From: Zygnema cylindricum
Lineage: Eukaryota > Streptophyta > Zygnematophyceae > Zygnematales > Zygnemataceae
NCBI GenBank assembly: GCA_037447655.1
Contig: JBBHKE010002948.1
Span: 1-37,913, forward strand
Length of the DNA stretch: 37,913 nucleotides
Direction: 5' to 3'
Positions 8,991 to 19,477 of the stretch are shown here, piece by piece. The first letter of the stretch is position 1. Each line of letters begins with the position of its first letter. The position numbers and the translations under genes are program-made. Under the pieces are notes generated by a model. The model worked only from the letters and a program-made list of their open reading frames with translations. It was not told the DNA's origin and did no database searches.

Positions 8991-9842
8991 TGTTGATTTT
9001 GGAAAGCTTTAAGTCTCAGTAAATTAGTGTGATGACAGGAAGACAGATCTACAAGGACACGCGTTGTCACATAAAGCTCATTAGAGGTATTGTGGAATTG
9101 CACTTACATCCATATACACATCACACATCGGGTGGGACAACGTAGCTGCGATGCAGCAACGCAACTGTGACGCAGTAGCGACGAAGTTAAGACGACGCAG
9201 CTGCGATGCAGACAGGACAGCATAGCTGCGATTACTTTGATATGGTCTGTACGAACAACGCAGGCTCGGATATCCTAATGTGATTTAGTACAGTACAAAA
9301 CAAATGCGATGGATACAAATCTGGTCAACATACGAGATTCATAGGATGATCACACGGGACTTAGTCGCCAAATGTTTGATACGTTATTTCGTATAGATTC
9401 TGAGTGATGATGATTGTACAATGGTAGCTTAGTGGTAGCTCAGTGATAGTTCAGTGGTAGCTCAGTGTTAGCTTGGTTGTTTAACGTACCTCTCACTTAC
9501 ACTTGGATTGTCGGTCCAACATAGGTATAAGACTTAGGACTTAGAACATTTTAATGTATCCAGACTTCCAAGTAGTAAAATTGCATACAGTTTTTGGGAA
9601 ACTTCTGAGTATTATACCTTGAGTTTAGTCGAGTCAATTGTACTGAAACTTTCGGAGTTGTCAGTCTTTATGCTGCTCAATATTCTTATAGAGCTTTGTG
9701 AAGTTTGGGTGCTTATATAAGATTGGGTGAGCACTTATAAACAACTCTTTGGTAGGATACTTCATAGCTTTTAAGAGTGTATCATGTCTTCTTCTACTAC
9801 TACTGTTGCTCCTCCACGTGCACCGTTGGTCCTAGAACAACA
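8991..9842 (+). mobile_element. Solo LTR E, related family, plus orientation
   Basis: The 852-base insertion begins TGTTG, ends CAACA and is flanked by CCATC at 8986-8990 and 9843-9847. LINE-2 has one CCATC (15842-15846) at this place. The first 25 bases resemble the start of LTR D (TGTTG-TTTTGGAAA-CTTTA), so both belong to one superfamily. TATATAA at 9714-9720 is a likely TATA box. An ATG at 9784 opens a frame of 19 codons plus two bases up to the LTR end. Confidence 0.93.
9420..9475 (+). repeat. 11 bp tandem repeat inside LTR E
   Basis: About five copies of TGGTAGCTCAG and close variants stand head to tail just upstream of the core promoter region. Each copy resembles a tRNA A box (TRGCNNAGY). 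They might act as an LTR enhancer or Pol III-like element; this is a guess. Confidence 0.7.
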
Positions 9843-12534
9843 CCATCAAGCAAAACAACATCGATCTGACGCGAGAGAATGATATGAGAATCCTCTCGAC
9901 GTACAGAAAAGCCCGTTTCTAAAACGATAATCATAATGGTGCCGCGAACAGTGTCATGGGCCTAGATGAAATCTCCCCTATGTGAGCAACAAAGCAAATG
10001 GACACCATCAGGCCCTAAGACACGACCACATGAACAAATAATAGATCCAAGTAAAAGAGAATATGGGAGGCCCATGCAAAATTGGAGGGCGGTAGTGAAT
10101 TGAGCAGGTGAAAATCAGAGAGTGGCCAAATTAGGTGTGGCGAAAAGCCAAGACCCAGAACCAGGTCCACCAGATGAGTGAAGATGGACACGCGAAGAAT
10201 CGGAGGGAAGCCCCTTGAGAAGGTCGGATTTAATGGCGGCGACAACCCGATCAGAAATCAATTTGTGGACACGCTCAACATATTTGGTAACAAGGGTGGA
10301 GAAAATTGGAACATCCACTAGGGCTTGTGGAGGAAGAGAACGTGACGCGTGCAATAGAGATCGCTGGAAGGCGAACACACCGTCTAAAGCGCGAGGGATA
10401 ATAGTAGCTAGAACAAGGTGTCCTCTGCCAAGAAACGAGAAACAAGAGTAGAGGCAATAAGACACCAACTTCCCAAATAGGTAGCGGGAGCAACACGAGC
10501 AGTGGATAATAGACCCAACCCCCTAGTAGAGACAGGGAGGGTTGCCTTAATGCGAGCTGATGGCCCAGACTCGCGATTAAATGCCCCTCGACCTAACGGA
10601 GTTTGGAGGACCTCCATGAGGTGATCGTCAAAAGTCGAGAGAGAGGAGATAAATGTCGGAGTGGAAGGGGAAGTATGAGTAAGATAAGAAGGTCGGTGGG
10701 GAAAACAACTGGTTAACATAGCAAAAGCAACTTGGGGATTAGGAAGGCGAGGAAGATCCTCCACTTGGGCTAGATCTGTCTATAAAGCATCAAGAAGGAA
10801 TTGGGTCACGAAAGTATCCGAACCAAGGGGACAATTAAGCACTCGAATGCCATCAGAGGGAGAAGGGGTTTTAAAACTAAGAGGGGGAGTAAACAAAAGT
10901 GGAATATCCTGAGAAGACCAAATAACACAATTCGACGGTAAGACTGAAAGGTTGAGTTTGACTAAACGTTCCTTGAAAAAATCATATGCCAACACGACTT
11001 GTTCGCTGGGCCGAATAATGTGCGTATCATCTGCGACTGAAGGGAAAAGGCAAGAAGGGAAGGCGGCCGCGGAGGCTCGAAGGGCACGGTAATGGGCAAG
11101 GGCGGAAAATGGTCCGTCAAGAGGGTCGCCTTAGGGAGTGCCAGTAGCAAAGGAGAGAGGAATGAGATCACCATCGGCTGAGAAGGAAAGGCTGATTGAC
11201 AAAGAATAGAAAGCCCTCACAAAGGGGAATAATTGGATAATCGGAGATGGAGCCGCCATAAGCTCTGAAAAAATCACGTTCCGATCCACCATATTAAAGG
11301 CATTGGAAATGTCGACTAGAAAGACCAACCAATCCGGATATACATCCAACAAAGCCCGAATCCTGTGTACCACGGCCTCACAACCCCCTTTTGTGGCCAC
11401 TCCAAACTGATGAGGAGAAAAATAATCATGTAAAGCCGGTTGGAGCTAGAGACATATCGCAAGAGCCACCAATCAATATAAAACCTCTCCCACAGCGATA
11501 GGGCAGATCCCACCATTAGGTTTGGCGACTGTCACAAGGCGGGACGCTATGAGAAGATCACAAATCCGAGGAGGAACATCCTCACTAACAATAAGGGAAC
11601 ATACTCGAAAAACCACATTGAACCCCCAGGGCACCCGATTCATGGGGCAAAACATCGCAAAACAATTCATACACTGTGCCCCAGGGCCCCCCCGCTAAAA
11701 GGTAAGGAGAAAAGCTAAGAGCCTTACTGAAAACCTCCCGATCCAAAGTAAAACTCTCAAAAAGCTCAAAGGCGTGGATGGAAGGGGGTAAAGGGGAAAA
11801 GGCAGGGGGGTGGAGAGCTCGAAGAACCTCAATAGTGGAAGAAGATCTGGGGGCAGGGGTGAATGGTTGTAGGGACTGAACCGCTCGAGAAAGCTCACCA
11901 ACACGGCCTAAGTGAATTGCTAGACGATAAGAGGCTGGGACATCTGATGGCCTAGGTGGCCGATGAGGTATGAAAGAGGTGCTCGATACCCGATCCTCAT
12001 GCTGGACGTGGAGGGCCTTCCAGTCACCACGAAGGATTAGCCGACAATGGGCCATAGTTTCTCTAGCCCTTGTGCCCCCTCCACGGCTTGGAAGGACTAG
12101 CACCCAGAGAGAGAACATATGAAGAAGGTACCAAGGAGCTATGTCCACCGAGTTTGAAGAAATATGGGACAAGAGGAGGTGGAGGGCATTTTGTACTATT
12201 GTCTTGACAGCCATAGGTATACAGGTGTGTAATTGCGGGCAAGGGGCTCCCAAATCGTAACCCCTAAAACATCCAACTCACGTACGAAATTCCAATCCTC
12301 ATCTGTCGGGCCGGACGGGAGTGTGGTCGACGACGATTGATGAGAGGTGATAGACAAAGGACCACCCAAGGTTATAGAAGGTCGACAACTCCGTGTATGA
12401 AGGGAAATACCGGCCCCAACGGCAAAGAGGTTGTGACACCCACGACATTCTAACCGCCTAGAAGGTTTACGAGGTTTGGGTGGAGGTGGGGGAGGGAGAA
12501 GGGAATAAGAAGGGCTTCCTGACATGGTCAATAA
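9843..12534 (-). pseudogene. LINE-1 main body: zinc finger, RT and endonuclease start
   Basis: On the minus strand a frame starts at ATG 12531. A proline-rich stretch is followed by LECRGCHNLFAVGAGISLH-TRSC, a CX2CX12HX3C finger, and then by a linker. The RT core has DISNAFNMVDR (first catalytic D, about 11310) and PSVADDTHII (about 11030). After the RT comes CSHGG-type and RQIDVVLLDG residues of the endonuclease. The motif GTRQGDP of LINE-2 is GTP-stop-GDP here (about 11130), and frame changes occur near 10460, 11170, 11600 and 12250. It is a dead copy of an R2/CRE-like non-LTR retrotransposon. The boundary at the right is not defined. Confidence 0.82.
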
Positions 12535-12686
12535 GTCAAAGAAGCCATGGGAATTGGGAGGGTGAGAGGAAGTGAAAGCGTGGGAGAGGAAAAGGAACCA
12601 TGTGGGATGGATGGGGAAATTGGTAGTGGGCCAGAATACAACATAAAGTTTGATGCTGGAAAAGAATGGGAGGGGTGGGGGAGCAA

Positions 12687-12713
12687 GGGGGGGGGGGGGG
12701 GGGNNNNNNNNNN
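12687..12713. other. G homopolymer and assembly gap
   Basis: Seventeen G are followed by ten N and then by a CT tract. The gap length is a placeholder. The sequence to the left (LINE-1) and to the right (BEACH gene) may not be true neighbours. Confidence 0.95.
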
Positions 12714-12900
12714 CTCTCTCTACTTCCCCCTCTCCTTCTCCCTCCCTTTCCCTCTCCCTCTTCCTCCCTCTCCCTCTTCCTCTCCCCCTTCATCTCTCTC
12801 CCTCTCCCTCCCGCTCTCCCCCTTTCTCCTCCCTCTCTCTTCTTACTCCTGTCCCTCTCCCTTTGTCTCCCTCTTCCTCTTCCTCCCCTCTCTCTCTCAG
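12714..12900 (+). other. CT tract and 3' splice site of the BEACH gene
   Basis: Almost pure CT sequence of 185 bases ends in CTCTCTCTCAG at 12900. Coding sequence begins at 12901. This is the end of an intron whose start is hidden by the gap. Confidence 0.8.
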
Positions 12901-13631
12901 TATCCTCCGACGGAATGACAGTCGTCACAGGAAGTCGCGACACGACGGTTATGGTTTGGACCGTTAGCTCTTACGGAACGGGTTCTCACGGATCCTCCCA
13001 TCCCGTTTTATCCGACAAACCACGGAATGTTCTGTGCGGTCACAACGACTCCGTGACATGTGTCACAGTAAAAGACGAACTCGATCTTGTCGTTTCTGGG
13101 TCTCGAGATGGGACATGTGTCCTTCACTCCTTGGCCCGAGGAGGATATATTCGAACTTTAAATTACCCAAATAGTAATAATAATAATAATCGCAATAATT
13201 TGAATAATAATAATAACAATAATAATAATAATGGGGAAATTGTGGGAATAAATCGACTCGCGGTTTCAATTCACGGAATTATCGTGGTTTATTCTCACAG
13301 CGATTTAAAACTTCATTCGTTTTCGATAAACGGGAAACTTTTAAACAATTGCGACTCTTTCGGGAAAATAAATTGTTTGAGTTTGAGTCGAGATAACGAT
13401 TTTTTGGTGACGGGAGGAGAATCTGGTTTTGTTTTCCTGAGATTTATGCATAATTTGCAAGTTTTAAAAAAATTCGAGGGAATTGGAGTTCCGATAACTT
13501 CGTTAAAAGTTTCGATCGAAGATTGTTTTTTGGTCGGAGTCGAGGACGGTCATTTGTTGATTTTTTCGATGGAATTGCAGCAGTTGAAAAAAGGGGCCGC
13601 GCATTTTTTTCTGCCAGGACCGGGAAGGTAG
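12901..13631 (+). CDS. Neurobeachin/LRBA-like BEACH protein, C-terminal WD40 exon (partial)
   Basis: The exon begins in phase 1 after CAG and reads SSDGMTVVTGSRDTTVMVW, then GHNDSVTCVTVKDELDLVV and SGSRDGTCVLHSL, which are WD repeats with the sequence signature of neurobeachin/LRBA and LvsA. Further blades are VVYSHSDLKLHSFSINGKLL, FLVTGGESGFVFLR and FLVGVEDGHLLIFSM. These proteins are large scaffolds of membrane traffic that also carry PH and BEACH domains, which would lie upstream beyond the gap. An asparagine run interrupted by R and L (about 13170-13233) sits in a loop between blades. The frame stops at TAG 13629. A possible splice donor GTAGAG overlaps this stop, so the last few residues are uncertain. 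About 243 codons are visible. Confidence 0.85.
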
Positions 13632-14140
13632 AGAGAGAGAGAGAGGGGAGGGGCAGGGGAGGGGATAGAGGGGGAGAGAGTGAGAGAGAGAGAGAGGGAG
13701 AAGATGGTTTTGGTCGGAGTCGGGGACGGTGATTTTTTTGATCGAATCGCAGCAATTGAAAAAAGGAAGTGCGCATTTTTTTCTGCCCGGACCGGGGAGG
13801 TAGAGAGAGAGAGAGGGAGAGGGAGAGAGAGAGAGGATGAGAAAGAGGGAGAGAAGGAGGAGGTGATGAGGAAGTGGAAATGGAGAAAGACTTTGGAGGT
13901 GGAAAAGGAATAGGTGAAAAATAAGGTTATTTGAAACAATGTGGAGAGAGGGGAGGAGAAAGGGGAAAAGAGAGGGGAGGAGACAGGGAGGGAGGTCGAA
14001 GGAAGAAGGCAACGAATTTGGGAAAGGAATGAGATATGAATGGAGGAGGAGGGAGGAGAGGAATTTGAAAGAGGAGACGAGGAATTATATAGAGTGGAGG
14101 AAGGAAAAGGAGGAGGAAAAGGGAGTGGTTTTGATTGATT
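13628..14140 (+). repeat. GA-rich tract downstream of the BEACH exon
   Basis: Mostly G and A on the plus strand, with the diverged exon copy in the middle. Long open frames exist here in both directions, but they are low-complexity products of the base composition and have no domain. Confidence 0.85.
13703..13801 (+). pseudogene. Diverged tandem copy of the BEACH exon end
   Basis: The sequence from GGTTTTGGTCGGAGTCG to ACCGGGGAGGTAG repeats 13523-13631 with an offset of 180 at the start and 172 at the end. The net 8-base loss shifts its frame, and substitutions are more frequent than in a recent copy. It carries the same possible donor (GAG-GTAGAG) and is also followed by a GA tract. Confidence 0.85.
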
Positions 14141-15306
14141 TTGATTCCGAAAGGTAAAAAAAAACAAAAAAACAAAATTAGTTCCAATTTTTTAGAGACT
14201 TTTATACCCCTTTTGTGTCATAAGTAGATAAAAAGTAAAAACTTCCAAACCTACATTTGTCCCCCTAAAACATGGAAGTTAGAGAAAAAGAAGAAGCATA
14301 AAGATGTAGTAATAATAGTTTTTAATTGAGTTTTTTTCATAAGTTTACTATTTGTGGCAGTTAACTTTTGCTTTACCTTTTCCTTTTCCTTTCCTTTTTC
14401 CTTTTTATTTCTTCTTATTTTTTCTTTTCTTTGTAGGGTTGGAAATTTTGCTAGTATTAGTTTTGTAGTTTGTAAATTGTGTAGTTATACCATTTTGTCG
14501 TTATTTGCATTATAAGCAATTGATAAGACGTGTTACTTCTCTTTTGTTGTTGTTTTTTATTTTTTTTCTTTAATTTCCATCAATGTTTCCCGGCAATAAA
14601 TTCTCTACCTTCAAATTGGCACACTACTCCTACTTGTTAGAGTTGTAATGTTGATATATATGTTCAATATGATCACACTTTATGAAGTTTCCTTCAAAAT
14701 TACTGGAAATTGGAAAATTACTCGAAGAAAGAAGGGATGTGTTTTGGAAGTTTTAAAGTTTTCTATATTGGCTCGTAGACTACCTCACAATCTACTGAAA
14801 CTATCAACTATTAGAGCCCTAATGTTGTCCGGCGTATCAAATGATTGAAAATCAATCATATCATTCTATAATATGAATTGGTATATCTCTTTTTAATTTT
14901 ACTTGAAATTATGCAATTTTTGTCTTGTATCTTATCAAAGTCAACGAACTTCGGTATCGATTTATTTTCTTTGTGAAGCGACAATGTTCAATTCACAGAT
15001 TCATTCATACATTTATTCATTTTGTGCATATACTTGACTATTTATTTGTACATTGCGGACGTGTTGGTTTTGTTGATCTTTTCCCTTCATGGTGAGGATA
15101 CTACAGCTAAGCTTACCCTAATCTGTCCTTACAAATATACGACTCCAGTTCACTTTGAATACAAAAATTGGCTTGGACGATAGATTTTTTATAGCAGGAA
15201 TGGATGGTTGATGGAAATATTGTCAAACAATGTCTTTTTTTATGTGGCAATGTGTTAATTTCAACATGTAGTTGTGGCAAGTTTGCAAGTTGTGCTCATA
15301 GGTTTT
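14141..15306. other. Intergenic stretch without recognisable gene
   Basis: AT-rich sequence with T and A runs (for example a T/C-rich segment at 14385-14435). The only open frame of note is 66 codons at 14648 and it has no recognisable feature. I see no RNA gene or transposon end. Confidence 0.6.
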
Positions 15307-15366
15307 TAGACTTGATACCACGGATAGACTAATGGTCTAATTTGTCATTACAAACAGGTCTCCTAA
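15307..15366 (+). repeat. Flanking repeat, left of LINE-2
   Basis: GACTTGATACCAC, then GACTAAT and TTACAAACAGGTC occur in the same order and spacing as at 18503-18561 on the other side of LINE-2. The copies are about 58 bases long and diverged. Confidence 0.7.
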
Positions 15367-18171
15367 ATTTGACACTTACATACATTAAGGCCTCTATCAA
15401 GCCCATCTGGCGTTGACGGTAACCGTACAAAGCAGTAATATTTTGACCAATGGGACCCCAACAGATGGGGACGAAAAGCAACCCTCTTTAACCCCAACAG
15501 CCGATCGGAGGTTAATAGAAGCTTGCACTCGCTGTAAAGCCACCGATAAGCTTTGACGATAAAAAGAAGTAAGGACCGAAGGAGGAGGGCTCCCAAGTCC
15601 TCGGCGCTCAAAAGCACGTCGAGCACAAGTACGGAGAAACTCGTCCAGTGCAACACCCAAACAACCAAAGATCTTGACCGCCATCGGAATAAAGTCATCC
15701 ATAGGGTCCCGATGGGCATAATCACGCTCTTTCGCCTTAGCGGCATCACGGACTGCCACCCCAACATGTCGAGCCGCCTAACCAACAACTGAACCCGAAG
15801 TAGGGTTTGCCAAAACGGTATCACCGAAGATGCGACGGGCACCATCAAGCAAAACAACATTGATCCTACGCGAGAGAATGATATGAGATACCTCTCGACG
15901 CACAGAAAGCCCCCTTCCGAAGCGATAGTCGCAATGGTGTCGCGAATAGTGTCATGCGCCTGGATCAAATCTCCCCCATGGGAGCAACGAAGCAAATGGA
16001 CACCATCGGGCCCCAAGACACGACCACATGCACAAACAAGAGAGCCAAGTAAAAGAGGATGGGGGAGGCCAAGGCGAAATTAGAGGGCGATGGTGAATTG
16101 AGTTGGTGAAAATCGGAGTGGCCAAAATAGGTGTGGCAAAAAGCCAAGACCCATAACGAAGTCTACCAGAAGGGAGAAGACAGGCACGCGAAGAATCGGA
16201 GGGAAGCGCCTTGAGAAGGTCGGATTTAATGGCGGCGACAACCCGATCAGAAATCGATTCTTGGACACGCTCAACAAATTTTGTATGAAAGGTGGAGAAA
16301 ATTGGCACATCCACTAGGGCATGGGGAGGAAGAGAACGTGACGCGTCTAATAGAGATCGCTGGATGGCGAACACACCGTCTGAAACCCGCGGGATAACAC
16401 TAACTGGAACGGGGGTGTTCCCATCCAAGAAACGGGAAACAAGAGTAGAGGGAATAAGACACCAACTTCTCAAATAGGCTGCGGGAGCAACACGAGCAGT
16501 GGATAATAGATCTAACCCCTCAGTAAAGATTCGGAGGGATGCCTCAATGCGGGCCGATGGCTCAGACTCGCGATCAAATGCCCCACGACCTAACAGAGTG
16601 TGGAGGACGTCCATGAGGCGATCGTCGAAAGCCAAGAGAGAGGAGATAAATGTCGGAGTGGGAGGGGAAGTACGAGTAAGGCAAATAGGGCGGTGGGGAA
16701 AACACTTGGTTAACATAGCAAAAGCAACTTGAGGATCAGTATGGCGAGGAAGATCGTCCACTTGGTATTGTTTGTAAAGCATCGTGAAGGAATTGGGTCA
16801 CGAAAGTATCCGAACCAAGAGGGCAACCAAGCACCCGAATGGCATCGGAGGGAGAAGGGGTTTGAAAACCAGGAGAGGGAGTAAACGAAAGTGGAATATC
16901 CTGTGGAGACTAAATAACACACTTCGACGGCTGGACTAAAAGGTTGAGTTCGGCTAAACCTTCCTTGAAAAAATCATATGCCAACACGACTTGTTCTCTG
17001 GGCTCAATAATGTGCGTATCATCTACGACCGAAGGGAAAAGGAAAGAAGGGAAGGCGCCTGCGGAGGCACGAAGGGCTCGGTAATGGGCGAGGGCGAACA
17101 AAGGTCCGCCGAGAGGGTCGCCTTGGCGAGTGTCAGTAGCAGAGGAGAGAGGAATGAGATCACCATCGGCCGAGAAGGAAAGGCTACATGTCAAAGAATA
17201 GAAAGCCCTCACAAAGGAGAATAATTGGACAATCAGAGATGGAGCCGCCATAAGCTCTGAAAAAATCACGTTCCGATCCACCATATTAAAGGCATTGGAA
17301 ACGTCCACCCGAAGGACCAACCAATCCGGATGTATATCCAACAAAGCCCGAATCCGGTGGACCACGGCCTCACAACCCCCTCTCGTGGCCACTCCAAACC
17401 GATGAGGAGAAAAATAATCATGGAAAGCTGGTAAGAGCTGGAGACATATCGCACGAGCCACCAATCTATATAAAACCTCTCCCACGGCAATAGGGCGGAT
17501 CCCACCATTAAGTTTGGCGAGTGCCACAAGGCGGAACGCCGTGAGAAGATCACAAATCCGAGGGGGAATATCCCCACTAGCAATAAGGGAACATACTCGA
17601 AAAAACACATCGAACCCCCGGGCACCCGATTCAAGGGGCAAAACATCGCGAAACAACTCATACATTGTGTCCAAGGGGCCCCCCGCTGAAAGGTGAGGAG
17701 AAGAGCTAAGAGCCTTAATGAAAACCTCCCGATCCAAAGTAAAACTCTTAGAAGGCTCAAATGCGTGGATGGAAGGGGGTAAAGGGGAAAGAGCAGGGGG
17801 GTGGAGAGCTCGAAGAACCTCAATAGTGGAAGAAGATCCGGGGGCAGGGGTGAATGGTTGTAGGGCTGAACCGCTCGAGAAAGCTCACCAACACGGCCTA
17901 AGTAAATTGCTCGACGATAAGAGGCCGAGACATTTGATGGCCTTCGTGGTCGACGTGGTATGAAAGAGGTGCTCGAGACCTGATCCTCATGCTCGGCATG
18001 GAAGGCTTTCCAGTCATCACGAAGGAATCGGCAACAACGGGGCATAGTTTCTCTAGCCCCACTACCACCTCCACGACCTGGAAGGACTAGCACCGAGAAA
18101 GAGAACAGAAGAAGAAGGTGCCAAGGAGCAATTTCCGCCGGGTTTGAAGAAATGTGGGACAAGGGGAGGTG
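15367..18171 (-). pseudogene. LINE-2: R2/CRE-like non-LTR retrotransposon, 5'-truncated
   Basis: On the minus strand the element reads from about 18171 to 15367. The RT domain (16910-17737) is open for 275 codons and shows VDVSNAFNMVDRNVIF, DTRQGDPLGGPLFALAHYRA and PSVVDDTHII; the usual YADD or VADD box is VVDD. Downstream come HLLRCSHGGDLIQAHDTIRD, which fits the zinc-binding region before the endonuclease, then RRINVVLLDG and GDTVLANPT, then KAKERDYAHRDP and FIPMAVKIFG. The RINV motif has N where LINE-1 has D. A frameshift at about 15868 and a TAG at about 15778 break the endonuclease. The finger region found in LINE-1 (12250-12531) is absent, so about 360 bases of 5' end are missing. These elements encode RT and a nicking endonuclease for target-primed insertion. 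Confidence 0.82.
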
Positions 18172-19240
18172 AACAAACGGAGCGTCAAAGAATATCATTG
18201 GGCAAAGATTTTCTCACGGCTTTCAATGCACTTGCATCAACCCTGCCCAAAAAAACATGACCACAAACGGATTGGATTGAGCGATTGCATCGCAGATGTG
18301 AAAAAGCAAAATACTGAAATGTTAATGTTTACGTCAGAAAGCTTAGAGAATCTCATAGATCTCCGATAATCATTGTATAGAAAAAAACGTTAGAAAAGCA
18401 ATATGGATTGGTACAAAGACGGGCCACATCCGATAAACAACCTCACTTTTTCACGGATGGAATATTACCACGATGATCTAATCTATCCTTCCAAACAGAT
18501 CTCCACGACTTGATACCACAGAAGACTAATTGTCTGTCTTTACAAACAGGTCCATGACTTAATACTAGTGATAGATTGATAGACCAATACGCTCACTAGA
18601 GACTGACACTTGGCAGTTTTAAAGTTTTGACACAACCAATCACCATATGAAATAACACAGCAAACAGACAAAGGAAACAAAAATCATAATCCTAAAACAG
18701 CAGACAATTATTGGTTGGATTAAGAGAAGTAAAGAAAAAAAAAATGTTCGTACAAATAAAAATCCGCTCGACCCAAAAAATATTCTCCCTCGATTATTTG
18801 CGTCTATTTTACCCTCGAAAGTACAAAAAGTATTCACAAATCTTTATTATTAGTAGATCTTGAGAGGATTAGCAACAAAATTCTTTTTACCATTGAAAGT
18901 AAACAAATACAAAAAAGGAAAACGAAAATGGTAATGTACAATCACACTAGAAAAAAAAAGAACTGCCTTCATATTTTACAGGAGTGCTATTCTATTTTCT
19001 TCACTCCCGACCTAAGTCCCTAAAAAAAAAAAAAAACACCCAACTCAAAAAAAAATCTATTCAAAAAAAAAGAGCCATATCAAAAAAACATACGACTCAA
19101 TACAAGAAAAGACAAAAAAATCAAGAAAGATTAAAGAAAAAAGAAAACACACACGCACACAAAAATCAAAAACCAAACCAGAATAGAAAAAAAAAAAAGA
19201 AAGAGAACAAAAAAGAAAAAAAAAACACACATTTCTTCTA
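18172..19240. other. Intergenic stretch with flanking repeat and A-rich DNA
   Basis: The segment 18470-18561 contains two related units, one reading CCTTCCAAACAGATCTCCACG and one TTTACAAACAGGTCCATG; the second repeat copy matches the left flank of LINE-2. From 19020 to 19235 the plus strand is very A-rich. I see no gene here. Confidence 0.6.
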
Positions 19241-19249
19241 CTTCCCACC

Positions 19250-19462
19250 ACCACTTTCTCCCTCTTCTCTCTTTCCTCTTCTCTCCTCCCTCGTCTCTCC
19301 TCCCTCTTCTCTCCTTCCTCTTCTCTCCTTCCTCTTCTCTCCTCCCTCTTCTTTCCTCCTCTCCTCTCCTTCCTCTTCTCTCCTTCCTCTTCTCTCCTTC
19401 CTCTTCTCTCCTCCCTCTTCTCTCCTTCCTCTTCTCTCCTCCCTCTATTCCCTCCTCCCTCT
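19250..19462 (+). repeat. CT-rich minisatellite
   Basis: Imperfect repeats of CTTCTCTCCTTCCT and CTTCTCTCCTCCCT with a period of about 14 bases, next to the stop codon of the minus-strand ORF at 19478. On that gene's sense strand the tract is GA-rich. Confidence 0.85.
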
Positions 19463-19477
19463 AATTACACATATTAT

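Noticed and set aside
10215-10451. Plus-strand frames opposite the LINE copies (for example 10215-10451, 16292-16477, 17718-17963)
   Set aside because: They are antisense shadows of the RT element reading frames.
12666-12900. Open frame upstream of the BEACH exon through the CT tract and gap
   Set aside because: It is only S, L and P from CT repeats and crosses the N gap; the CTCTCAG acceptor at 12900 explains the true exon start.
13503-14187. Several long minus-strand frames (up to 205 codons) opposite the BEACH exon end and GA tract
   Set aside because: Compositional frames of Ser, Leu and Pro that follow the GA/CT tract; no domain and no consistent start.
18154-18369. 71-codon plus-strand frame at the right end of LINE-2
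   Set aside because: It spans the LINE boundary, has no recognisable motif and is within chance length.
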